NCBI GenBank assembly: GCA_020438865.1
Contig: JAGQTU010000009.1
Span: 16,907 to 80,906 of the forward strand
Length of the DNA stretch: 64,000 bases
Origin: Mycobacterium sp.
GTDB lineage: Bacteria; Actinomycetota; Actinomycetes; Mycobacteriales; Mycobacteriaceae
Direction: 5' to 3'
Shown here: piece by piece, positions 16,225 through 24,963 of the stretch
How positions within the stretch are numbered: the first letter of the stretch is position 1
Layout of the letters: the number at the start of each line of letters is the position of its first letter
Translations under genes and position numbers: made by a program
Notes under the pieces: model-generated
The model's input: the letters and a program-made list of their open reading frames with translations, nothing else
What the model was told of the DNA's origin: nothing
The model's database searches: none

Positions 16225-17719
16225 CACGATCGACGCACTGCTGCGCGCCCGGGCAGGCTTGGGCGACAAGCCTTTCCTGATCGACGCCACCGCACGCATC
16301 GGCTATGCGGAGCTGGATGAGACGAGCCGTGAACTGGCGGCGGGCTTGGTGTCGGCGGGTGTGACGAAGGGCAGCCGGGTCGGACTGATCATGCCGAACG
16401 GCGTGCGGTGGGCGCAGCTCGCGTTCGCGGTGACCCGGATCGGGGCGGTGCTGGTGCCGTTGAGCACGCTGCTGAGCGGACCGGAGCTCGTCGCGCAGCT
16501 CGACGCGGCCTCGGTGCGCTTCCTGATCTCGGTGGCGGAGTTCCGCGGTCATCGCTATCTCGACGACCTGCAGGCGCAGAACGCGAATCTGCCTGCATTG
16601 CGGCGAGTCTGGCTTGACGATGAGCTGCCGTCGGGAGGCAGCGGCGCCACGGTGGACGCGCTGGCCGACACGGTCGTCGCGGCCGACCCGCTGCTGGTGA
16701 TGTTCACCTCGGGTAGCAGTGGACCGCCCAAGGGCGTGATTCATTCGCACGGCAGCGCCTTAGCGGCGGTGCGCGCGGGGTTGTCGGCGCGACGCATCGA
16801 CACCGAGACCCGGCTGTACGTGCCGATGCCGTTCTTCTGGGTGGGCGGATTCGGTACCGGATTGCTGAGCGTGCTGATCGCGGGCGCGACGCTGGTGACC
16901 GAGGCGATCCCCGAGCCGGTGAGCACGCTGCGGTTGATGGAACGCGAGCGGGTGACGTCGTTTCGCGGCTGGCCCGCCCAGGCCGAGGCGCTCGCCCGTC
17001 ACGCCGCCGAACTCGGGGCCGACCTGTCCGCCCTGCAACCCAGCAGCCTTCAGGCTCTGCTGCCGCCGGACCAGCGCGCCGCGCCGGGCGCGCGGGCGAA
17101 CCTGCTGGGCATGACGGAGTCGTTCGGGCCGTACTGCGGTTACCCGATGGACACCGACATGCCGCACTCGGCGTGGGGGTCGTGCGGAAAGCCGTTCGAG
17201 GGGGTGGATGTCCGGATCGTCGACCCGGCTTCGGGTGAGCCGGTGCCGGCCGGTTCGGTCGGGGTGATCCAGATCCGCGGGCCGCAGACCCTGCGCGGTA
17301 TCTGCCGGCGTAGCCGTGAGGACCTGTTCACCGTCGACGGCTACTACCCCACCGGCGACCTCGGCCGGCTCGACGACGACGGGTTCCTGTTCTACCACGG
17401 CCGATCCGACGACATGTTCAAGGTCAGCGGGGCTTCGGTCTACCCGTCCGAGGTGGAGTCCGCGCTGCGCGAGATCGACGGGGTGCGCTCGGCATTCGTC
17501 ACCGAGGTGAACGGCACGGTCGGCGCGGCGGTGGTGGGCATCGTCGACCGCGAGGCCCTACGTGCCGAGGCGCGCACCCGGCTCAGCGCATTCAAGGTTC
17601 CGACGGTGTGGCTGTTGCTCGACTCCGTCGACGACGTGCCGCGCGGCGCCACCGGCAAGGTCGACGTTCGGCGGCTGCGCGAGATGCTGGCCGGCGACGA
17701 CGAGCGGCGCAGTTCATGA
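16217..17719 (+). CDS. Acyl-CoA synthetase / AMP-binding protein (500 aa)
   Basis: ANL-superfamily ligase with the P-loop MFTSGSSGPPKGVIHSH near residue 165, adenylate motif LGMTESFGPYC, hinge TGDLGRLDDDGFLFYHGR near 375 and C-terminal GATGKVDVRRL. The ATG at 16217 overlaps the stop of the previous ligase by 8 bp. A TTG codon directly before it is also in frame but has no advantage. This is the last gene of the rightward catabolic operon and converges with vapC, with only 5 bp between the stops. It is a close paralogue of the preceding ligase. Confidence 0.85.
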   Translation: MPDTIDALLRARAGLGDKPFLIDATARIGYAELDETSRELAAGLVSAGVTKGSRVGLIMPNGVRWAQLAFAVTRIGAVLVPLSTLLSGPELVAQLDAASVRFLISVAEFRGHRYLDDLQAQNANLPALRRVWLDDELPSGGSGATVDALADTVVAADPLLVMFTSGSSGPPKGVIHSHGSALAAVRAGLSARRIDTETRLYVPMPFFWVGGFGTGLLSVLIAGATLVTEAIPEPVSTLRLMERERVTSFRGWPAQAEALARHAAELGADLSALQPSSLQALLPPDQRAAPGARANLLGMTESFGPYCGYPMDTDMPHSAWGSCGKPFEGVDVRIVDPASGEPVPAGSVGVIQIRGPQTLRGICRRSREDLFTVDGYYPTGDLGRLDDDGFLFYHGRSDDMFKVSGASVYPSEVESALREIDGVRSAFVTEVNGTVGAAVVGIVDREALRAEARTRLSAFKVPTVWLLLDSVDDVPRGATGKVDVRRLREMLAGDDERRSS

Positions 17720-17724
17720 ACTTG

Positions 17725-18117
17725 TCAGCTGATGACCTCGACCGGACACCGTATTCCCGGCGAACGGGCAAGACGGCGGTCTGCGGTCAGCAGAGGGACT
17801 TTCAAGGCCTCAGCCAGCGCCACGTATGCCGCGTCATACGCCGTCACCGACGCTCGCAATTCCCAACACCGGGCGAGTAGGGGGCGGTGTGTGGCGCGCT
17901 TCATCGGCAGATCGGCCAGATCCACGAGAGCAAGCTCGGCGCGCCGGGGGGTCATAGCGCGGGCCCGCACCTGCCGGCGCAACACGGTTAGCACTTCGAG
18001 GTCGATCAGTTCCGGAGCGGCGAGCGCCTGCCCACTGAGCACTGTTCGTACTCTGACGCCGTCGGAACCGTCGTCGATCAGGGCAACCGTGACGACACTG
18101 GCATCAACGACGATCAC
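17725..18117 (-). CDS. vapC: PIN-domain toxin, VapC type (130 aa)
   Basis: PIN-domain ribonuclease toxin of a type II toxin-antitoxin pair. The acidic metal-binding residues are in place: Asp5 (IVVDASVV), Glu41 in the ELIDLEVL helix, Asp95 (TAYDAAYVALAE) and Asp113 (LLTADRRLA). Length is typical of VapC. The start is the GTG at 18117, just before the first catalytic strand and 14 bp inside the end of the antitoxin gene. VapC toxins cleave tRNA or rRNA when not held by VapB. The target here cannot be predicted. It lies tail-to-tail with the last CoA ligase of the catabolic island. Confidence 0.88.
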   Translation of the reverse strand: MIVVDASVVTVALIDDGSDGVRVRTVLSGQALAAPELIDLEVLTVLRRQVRARAMTPRRAELALVDLADLPMKRATHRPLLARCWELRASVTAYDAAYVALAEALKVPLLTADRRLARSPGIRCPVEVIS

Positions 18118-18343
18118 GGTCGTCTCGGATAGCCTCGACGGCCGCCGATAGGGACAACGACCCACCCGTTCTGTGGCCGGCCCGCTCCAATACCTCCTCC
18201 AGGGTGGGCATTGCCGCTTCTTCGATCAACTTGCTGCGCAGATACTCCTGGAGCGACTGGTGTGCACGGGCGGCTCGCTCACGCAATACCGCATGGGTCT
18301 CCTCGGGCACGTCTTTGATCTGCACACTGGGCATGACTCCCAT
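18104..18343 (-). CDS. vapB: VapB/FitA-type ribbon-helix-helix antitoxin (79 aa)
   Basis: Antitoxin. The N-terminal ribbon-helix-helix (SVQIKDVPEETHAVLRERAARA) is FitA-like, and a C-terminal tail would wrap the VapC active site. It overlaps vapC by 14 bp, as usual for these pairs. Two start codons are possible: ATG 18343, with no ribosome site (perhaps leaderless), and ATG 18334, with GGGAG close upstream. Both keep the DNA-binding strand. A palindrome directly upstream is a likely autoregulatory site. Confidence 0.85.
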   Translation of the reverse strand: MGVMPSVQIKDVPEETHAVLRERAARAHQSLQEYLRSKLIEEAAMPTLEEVLERAGHRTGGSLSLSAAVEAIRDDRDRR

Positions 18344-18345
18344 TT

Positions 18346-18362
18346 TGGCGCTAACAGCGCCA
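18346..18362. promoter_or_regulatory. Palindrome upstream of vapBC
   Basis: TGGCGC (18346-18351), 5-bp spacer, GCGCCA (18357-18362), ending 3 bp before the vapB ATG at 18343. The location fits an operator for autorepression by the VapB-VapC complex. Binding is inferred. Confidence 0.45.
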
Positions 18363-18427
18363 TACTGCAATGCCCTCACCGGACTGGCCCGTTGCGCCAC
18401 GACGAGCGATCGGGTGCAATCGGTCTC

Positions 18428-19045
18428 ATGGGTGCAAGCGGTCTCGACGACGAGGTGGCGGTCTACCGCCAGGCCGGTGACCACGTGATCGGGCTGATCG
18501 CCGGCATCACGGATGCCCAGTGGACCTCGCCCGCATTGGGCCCGTGGACCGTTCGGACGCTGGTCGGCCACATCGGCCGAGCATTCACCACCGTCACCGA
18601 ATACCTGGCCAGGCCGGCGAACACCCGCGATGTCCACAGCGCGGCCGACTACTACCTCGTCGCGCTGACGATGACCGACCCGGTGTCGATTCAGGCTCGC
18701 GCCGAGAAGGCCGCCCGCGATCTCGGCGAGGACCCGCTGGCGGCGATCCGCGCGTTCCGGGATGCGGCGCTCGACGCCCTGGCGAGCGAAGGTGATCCGC
18801 TGATCACCACCGTCGCCGGTGGCATGCTCCTGTCGGACTATCTGCCCACCCGGATCGTCGAGTTGGCCGTGCACAGCGTCGACCTGGCCCGGGCCACCGG
18901 CCAGGCAACGGAACTGCCGGCCGCGGTCTGCGACAGCGCACTGCAGGTGGCGGTCGCCGCGGCCGGACGGCGTGGCCAGGGACAGTCCGTACTGCTCGCC
19001 CTCACCGGACGCAAACCACTGCCGGACGGCTTCTCGGTGGTGTGA
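18428..19045 (+). CDS. Maleylpyruvate isomerase-family mycothiol-dependent (DinB-like) protein (205 aa)
   Basis: Member of the DinB/MDMPI four-helix-bundle family. The segment WTVRTLVGHIGRAFTTVTEYL near residue 40 carries the first metal histidine. SDYLPTRIVELAVHSVDLARATG near 140 carries the E-x3-H-x2-D motif. Such proteins use mycothiol as a thiol cofactor for isomerisation or detoxification. The ATG at 18428 is chosen at the start of the conserved domain. There is no clear ribosome site, and the start codon sits inside a 15-bp direct repeat (18413-18427 and 18431-18445, period 18). The gene is divergent from vapBC and converges with the GntR gene. Confidence 0.75.
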   Translation: MGASGLDDEVAVYRQAGDHVIGLIAGITDAQWTSPALGPWTVRTLVGHIGRAFTTVTEYLARPANTRDVHSAADYYLVALTMTDPVSIQARAEKAARDLGEDPLAAIRAFRDAALDALASEGDPLITTVAGGMLLSDYLPTRIVELAVHSVDLARATGQATELPAAVCDSALQVAVAAAGRRGQGQSVLLALTGRKPLPDGFSVV

Positions 19046-19048
19046 GCG

Positions 19049-19729
19049 CTATCGCCTGACCTGTTGGGCGACACCCTGTTTCACGAGGTGGTCGATCAAC
19101 GGCGTCGCCCCGGCTGCCAGGTGCTCGGACATCGCCGCCCGGGCGGCGTCCGCGTCGTGGGCCCGCAAGGCGGCGAGGATGCGCCCGTGGTCGGCCACCG
19201 ACTGTGCCGGCCAGCCCTCGATCGTCGGGAACACCGACTCCGGTGCGTACCGGGTGATCTGGGACATCAGCTGAGCCAGCTTCGCCGAGTCCGCGGCCAC
19301 ATTGATGGCGCGGTGGAACTCGTGGTTGAGCCGCACCGCCCGGTCGCCGTCGTCGGCGGCGTACGCCTCGGTGAGCTCGTCGTGGATCGCCGAAAGATCC
19401 TGCAGCTGTTCGTCGGTGATGCTGGCCGCGGCCCGGGCGGCCAGTTCGCCGCCGACGTGTGCCTGCAGGTTGGAGACGTCGGTGATGTCGCGGTCGGTGA
19501 ACGGCAGCACGACGAAGCCGCGCCGCGGCAGCTGGTCGAGCAGCCCTTCGCCGCGCAGTTCGAACAGCGCTTCGCGCACGGGCGTCACGCTGATCCCGAG
19601 CTCGGCCGCCAGCTGGTCGAGCCTGATGTACTCCCCGGCGGGATAGGTGCCGTTGAAGATGCGGCGACGCACGAAGCGTGCGACGTCCTCGGCCAGCTGC
19701 GGTCTGGGCGCGAAATCCGGTGCGCTCAT
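19049..19729 (-). CDS. GntR family regulator, FCD type (226 aa)
   Basis: GntR regulator with an N-terminal winged helix (YIRLDQLAAELGISVTPVREALFELRGEGLL, residues 36-66) and an FCD domain whose metal-site residues are suggested by RLNHEFHRAINVA and SVADHGRILAAL. It is the last gene of a leftward transcript after thiolase and acyl-CoA dehydrogenase (stop at 19731, 1 bp away). It therefore probably controls that module, with the 33-bp palindrome at 22909-22941 as the obvious candidate target. The ligand is likely an organic acid or acyl-CoA (family knowledge, not shown here). Confidence 0.87.
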   Translation of the reverse strand: MSAPDFAPRPQLAEDVARFVRRRIFNGTYPAGEYIRLDQLAAELGISVTPVREALFELRGEGLLDQLPRRGFVVLPFTDRDITDVSNLQAHVGGELAARAAASITDEQLQDLSAIHDELTEAYAADDGDRAVRLNHEFHRAINVAADSAKLAQLMSQITRYAPESVFPTIEGWPAQSVADHGRILAALRAHDADAARAAMSEHLAAGATPLIDHLVKQGVAQQVRR

Positions 19730-19730
19730 G

Positions 19731-20924
19731 TCAGATCCGGTAGTCGGCGAGAAGCCGCTTGCTGATGATGTTCTTCTGAATCTCGCTGGTGCCTTCCCCG
19801 ATGAGCAGGAACGGGGCGTCGCGCATCAGCCGTTCGATCTCGTACTCCTTGGAGTAGCCGTATCCACCGTGGATGCGGAAGCTCTGCTGGGTGACCTCCG
19901 AGCAGAACTCGCTGGCCAGGTATTTGGCCATGCCCGCGGCGACGTCGTTGCGCTCACCGGAGTCCTTCAGCCGGGCTGCGTTGACCATCATCAGATGTGC
20001 CGCTTCGACTTTGGTGGCCATCTCGGCGAGCTGGAAGGCAATGGCCTGGTGTTCGGCGATCGGCTTGCCGAAGGTGCTGCGCTGCTGGGCGTAGCGGACC
20101 GCCAGCTCGAACGCCCGGATACCGACGCCGCAGGCGCGGGCGGCGACGTTGACGCGGCCGACCTCCACGCCGTCCATCATCTGGAAGAAGCCCTGGCCCG
20201 GCTTGGCGCCGAGGATGTCGTCGGCGCCGGCGACGTAGCCGTCGAAGATCAGCTCGGTGGTGTCGATGCCCTTGTAGCCGAGTTTGTCGATCTTGCCGGG
20301 GATGGTCAGGCCGGGCGCGACTTCGCCGAAGCCGGTGGGCTTTTCGACGAGGAAGGCGGTCAGGTTGCGGTGCGGCTTGTCCGCGCCCTCGTCGGTGCGC
20401 ACCAGCGCGGCCACCAGGGTGGAGCTGCCGCCGTTGGTCAGCCACATCTTCTGGCCGTCGATGGTGTAGGTGCCGTCGCCGTTGTCGCGGGCCCGGGTGC
20501 GGATCGCGGCGACGTCCGAGCCGAGTTCGGGCTCCGACATGGAGAACGCGCCGCGGGTCTCCCCGGTCGCCATCCGCGGCAGGAAGCGCTGCTTCTGGTC
20601 GTCGGTGCCGTGCTGGCGGATCATGTAGGCGACGATGAAGTGGGTGTTGATCACCCCGGACACGCTCATCCACCCGCGAGCCAGTTCCTCGACACACAGC
20701 GCGTAGGTCAGCAGCGACTCACCGAGCCCGCCGTACTCCTCGGGCACCATCAGGCCGAACAGTCCCATCTCGCGCATCTGGTCGACGATGGCCTGCGGAT
20801 AGGTGTCGGAGTGCTCGAGCTCCTGGGCGTTGGGGATGATCTCCTTGTCGACGAATTGCCGCACGGTGGAGATGATTTCGGTCTGGAACTCCGTCAGTCC
20901 GAGCGTCTGCGCGAGTCTGGTCAT
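19731..20924 (-). CDS. Acyl-CoA dehydrogenase (397 aa)
   Basis: Full-length FAD-dependent acyl-CoA dehydrogenase. FSMSEPELGSDVAAI near residue 131 binds flavin and substrate, MWLTNGG follows, and the C-terminal helix IHGGYGYSKEYEIERLMRDAPFLLIGEGTSE includes the catalytic-base region and the GEGTSEIQ motif typical of medium/short-chain members. The start is the ATG at 20924, overlapping the thiolase stop by 4 bp. The open frame upstream of it is only the opposite frame of the thiolase. Part of a compact SDR-thiolase-dehydrogenase-GntR operon. Confidence 0.92.
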   Translation of the reverse strand: MTRLAQTLGLTEFQTEIISTVRQFVDKEIIPNAQELEHSDTYPQAIVDQMREMGLFGLMVPEEYGGLGESLLTYALCVEELARGWMSVSGVINTHFIVAYMIRQHGTDDQKQRFLPRMATGETRGAFSMSEPELGSDVAAIRTRARDNGDGTYTIDGQKMWLTNGGSSTLVAALVRTDEGADKPHRNLTAFLVEKPTGFGEVAPGLTIPGKIDKLGYKGIDTTELIFDGYVAGADDILGAKPGQGFFQMMDGVEVGRVNVAARACGVGIRAFELAVRYAQQRSTFGKPIAEHQAIAFQLAEMATKVEAAHLMMVNAARLKDSGERNDVAAGMAKYLASEFCSEVTQQSFRIHGGYGYSKEYEIERLMRDAPFLLIGEGTSEIQKNIISKRLLADYRI

Positions 20925-22135
20925 AGTGTCACCCTTTCGAACACGGCGGCCAGGCCCTGCCCGCCGCCGATGCACATGGTCTCCAGCCCGTAGCGGGCGT
21001 CGCGGCGGTGCAGTTCGCGCGCCAGCGTGGCCAGCATCCGTCCCCCGGTGGCACCCACCGGGTGACCCAGGGAGATACCGGAGCCGTGCACGTTGGTGCG
21101 CGCCAGGTCGGCCTCGGTGAAGTTCCACTCCCGCATGACGGCCAGGGCCTGCGCGGCGAACGCCTCGTTGAGTTCGATGAGGTCGATGTCTGTCAAACTC
21201 AGCCCCGCCTTGCGCAACGCGGCCTCGGTGGCCGGGACCGGGCCGATGCCCATCACCTCCGGGCCCACCCCGGCCGAACCCCAGGACACCAACCGCACGA
21301 GTGGCGTCAGGCCGAGTTCGGCGGCCCTTTCCGGCGTCGTCACCAGGCACATCGAGGCGGCGTCGTTCTGGCCCGAGGAGTTTCCGGCCGTCACGGTGGC
21401 CTCCGGATCCTGCTTGAGGAGAACCGGTTTCAGCTTGGCCAGTGACTCGGTGGAGGTGTCGGCGCGGGGGTGCTCGTCGGTGTCGATCACCTGCTCGCCC
21501 TGGCGAGTGGACACGGTGACGGGAATGATCTCCTCGGCCAGGATTCCGCGTTGCTGGGCCGAGACGGCCCGCTGGTGGGAGGCGACGGCCAGTTCGTCCT
21601 GTTCGTGCCGCGAGATGCCGTACTCGCGGCGCAGGTTCTCGGCGGTCTCCAGCATTCCGCCGGGCACGGGATGGAACTTTCCGCCCGCGGTGGTGCGGCC
21701 GCGAGCCAGCCCGTCGTGCACCCGCACTCCGTGCCGGGCCGCACCCCAGCGCATATCGGTGGAGTAGAACGCGACGTTGCTCATGCTCTCCGCACCGCCG
21801 GCGACCACGAGATCGTTGTCGCCCGAGGCTACTTGGAGGCAGGCCTGGATGACGGCCTGCAGTCCCGACCCGCAGCGCCGGTCGACCTGCATACCGGGCA
21901 CGGTCACCGGCAGGCCGGCGTCGAGGGCCACGACCCGCCCGATCGCCGGCGCCTCACTGTTGGGGTAGCAGTGTCCGAGGATGACATCGTCGACCGCCTC
22001 CGCGGCCACCCCGGTGCGCTCGAGCAGTCCCGTCAGCGCGGCGACGCCGAGGTCGACGGCCGTCAGTGAACCGAACATCCCGCCGTAGCGGCCGATCGGC
22101 GTGCGGACCGGCTCACAGATGACGGCGGTTCGCAT
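20921..22135 (-). CDS. Acetyl-CoA C-acyltransferase, thiolase (404 aa)
   Basis: Thiolase with the nucleophile Cys88 in VDRRCGSG, GHPVGATGGRM near residue 363 and the second cysteine Cys388 in MCIGGGQG. Length and motifs are those of biodegradative FadA-type enzymes. It sits between the SDR gene (1-bp overlap) and the acyl-CoA dehydrogenase gene (4-bp overlap), so the three products probably form consecutive steps of one beta-oxidation-like route. No hydratase is encoded in this module, so that step must come from elsewhere. Confidence 0.93.
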   Translation of the reverse strand: MRTAVICEPVRTPIGRYGGMFGSLTAVDLGVAALTGLLERTGVAAEAVDDVILGHCYPNSEAPAIGRVVALDAGLPVTVPGMQVDRRCGSGLQAVIQACLQVASGDNDLVVAGGAESMSNVAFYSTDMRWGAARHGVRVHDGLARGRTTAGGKFHPVPGGMLETAENLRREYGISRHEQDELAVASHQRAVSAQQRGILAEEIIPVTVSTRQGEQVIDTDEHPRADTSTESLAKLKPVLLKQDPEATVTAGNSSGQNDAASMCLVTTPERAAELGLTPLVRLVSWGSAGVGPEVMGIGPVPATEAALRKAGLSLTDIDLIELNEAFAAQALAVMREWNFTEADLARTNVHGSGISLGHPVGATGGRMLATLARELHRRDARYGLETMCIGGGQGLAAVFERVTL

Positions 22136-22875
22136 CAGAGGTGCCGCCCGCCGGTGACCTCCAGCACCGTGCCGGTCATGTACGACGAGAGGTCCGAGGC
22201 CAGGAACAATGCCACGTTGGCGACCTCGTAGGGCTCACCGGCGCGACCCAGCGGAACCTCGGCGACCTTCGAGTCCCAGATGCGTTGCGGCATGGCCTCG
22301 GTCATCGCCGACCGGATCAGGCCGGGCTGGATGGCGTTCACGCGCACCCCGAGGTGGGCGAGTTCCTTGGAGGCGGCCTTGGTCATGCCGACGATGCCGG
22401 CCTTGGCCGCCGAGTAGTTGGTCTGGCCGATCATGCCGACCTTGCCGGAGATCGACGACATGTTCACGATCGCGCCGCTCTTCTGCTCACGCATGATCGA
22501 TGCGGCCTTCTTCAATCCGTTCCAGGTGCCCTTCAGGTGTACCGAGATGACCTGATCGAACTCGTCCTCGGTCATCTTGCGCAGGGTTGCGTCCCGGGTG
22601 ATGCCGGCGTTGTTGACCATGATGTCGAAACGGCCGAACTCCCCGACCGCGGCGTCCACCAGCGCATCGACGTCCGCGTAGGAGGTGACGTCGCACGTCA
22701 CCGCCCGCGCGACGTCCGTGCCGCCGAGTTTCTCGACGGCCTCCCTGGTGGCCTCGAGGTTGAGGTCACCGAGGACCACCCGGGCGCCCTCGGCGACGAA
22801 CCGCTCCGCGATCGCGAAACCCAGTCCTTGCGCGCCCCCGGTGATCACCGCCACCCGGCCGTCCAACAACGCCAT
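22135..22875 (-). CDS. FabG-like SDR, 3-oxoacyl reductase type (246 aa)
   Basis: Classical SDR with TGGAQGLG (residues 12-19), NNAGIT (88-93), Ser141, Tyr154 and Lys158 (YSAAK) and a C-terminus of the FabG type. It would interconvert 3-hydroxyacyl-CoA and 3-ketoacyl-CoA for the adjacent thiolase. The ATG at 22875 is chosen because GAGAGG lies 9 nt upstream. The in-frame GTG at 22884 overlaps that site. First gene of the leftward operon, divergent from the acyl-CoA dehydrogenase at 22967, with a 33-bp palindrome between them. Confidence 0.9.
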   Translation of the reverse strand: MALLDGRVAVITGGAQGLGFAIAERFVAEGARVVLGDLNLEATREAVEKLGGTDVARAVTCDVTSYADVDALVDAAVGEFGRFDIMVNNAGITRDATLRKMTEDEFDQVISVHLKGTWNGLKKAASIMREQKSGAIVNMSSISGKVGMIGQTNYSAAKAGIVGMTKAASKELAHLGVRVNAIQPGLIRSAMTEAMPQRIWDSKVAEVPLGRAGEPYEVANVALFLASDLSSYMTGTVLEVTGGRHL

Positions 22876-22908
22876 CTGTTCCACCTCTCAGCTCGTACCC
22901 GCCACGTC

Positions 22909-22941
22909 GGAGGCGATCATATTTCATATATGATCGCCTCC
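22909..22941. promoter_or_regulatory. 33-bp palindrome in divergent promoter
   Basis: Two perfect 14-bp arms (22909-22922, GGAGGCGATCATAT, and 22928-22941) flank the 5-bp centre TTCAT. It begins 34 bp from the SDR start and ends 26 bp before the acyl-CoA dehydrogenase start, so one bound regulator could control both directions. The AT-rich core ATCATAT/ATATGAT stands out in this GC-rich DNA. The GntR protein at 19049 is the likely binder. Confidence 0.7.
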
Positions 22942-22966
22942 ATCCGTCGCCCCGGAGAGGACCCCG

Positions 22967-24141
<1,175 letters not shown>

Positions 24142-24145
<4 letters not shown>

Positions 24146-24963
24146 GCGGCCGGCTCACAGGCAAGGTCGCGTTCATCACCGGGGCCGCGCGCGGCCAGGG
24201 CCGGGCGCACGCCGTCAAGATGGCGGCCGAGGGCGCCGACATCATCGCCGTGGACATCGCGGGCAAGCTACCGGACTGCGTGCCCTATGACCCGGCCACT
24301 CCCGAGGATCTGGCCGAAACCGTCGCGCTGGTCGAGACAACCGGGCGCCGCATCGTTCCGGCCGTCGTCGACATCCGCGACCTCGACGGCCTGAAAGCGG
24401 CTGTCGTGCAGGGTGTTACGCAGCTGGGCCGGTTGGACGTCATCGTCGCCAACGCCGGGATCTCGCCGCCCGCGGCATGGGACGCCATCACACCGGAGGC
24501 GTTCCGGGACGTGCTGGACATCAACGTCACCGGGACCTGGAACACGGTGATGGCCGGCGCACCGACGATCATCGAGGGTGGCCGCGGCGGTTCGATCATC
24601 CTGATCAGCTCGGCGGCCGGTATCAAGATGCAGCCGTTCATGGTGCACTACACCACGAGCAAGCACGCCGTCACCGGGATGGCGCGGGCGTTCGCGGCCG
24701 AGCTGGGCAAGCACGACATCCGGGTCAATAGTGTGCATCCGGGACCGGTCAACACCGCTATGGGAACCGGTGACATGGTGGCCGAGCTGAACAAGGCGAT
24801 GGAAAGCAACCCGCAGCTGCATCACATGCTGACCCCGTTCCTGCCGACCTGGGTCGCCGAGCCGGAGGACATCGCCGACACCGTGTGCTGGCTGGCCAGC
24901 GACGAGGCGAAGTTGATTACCGCTGAGGCGATTTCCGTCGATCAGGGCTCGACGAAGTACTGA
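24142..24963 (+). CDS. Mycofactocin-coupled SDR family oxidoreductase (273 aa)
   Basis: SDR of the mycofactocin-associated subgroup, recognised by TGAARGQGRAHAV (residues 13-25), GADIIAVDIAGK (31-42) with its insert before the next helix, NAGIS (104-108) and the catalytic Ser157, Tyr170 and Lys174. Members hold NAD non-exchangeably and pass electrons to the peptide-derived cofactor mycofactocin when oxidising alcohols (family knowledge). The start is the GTG at 24142, overlapping the upstream stop. Its 3' end overlaps the convergent alpha/beta hydrolase gene by 47 bp. The presence of this enzyme suggests that the module handles an alcohol. Confidence 0.83.
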
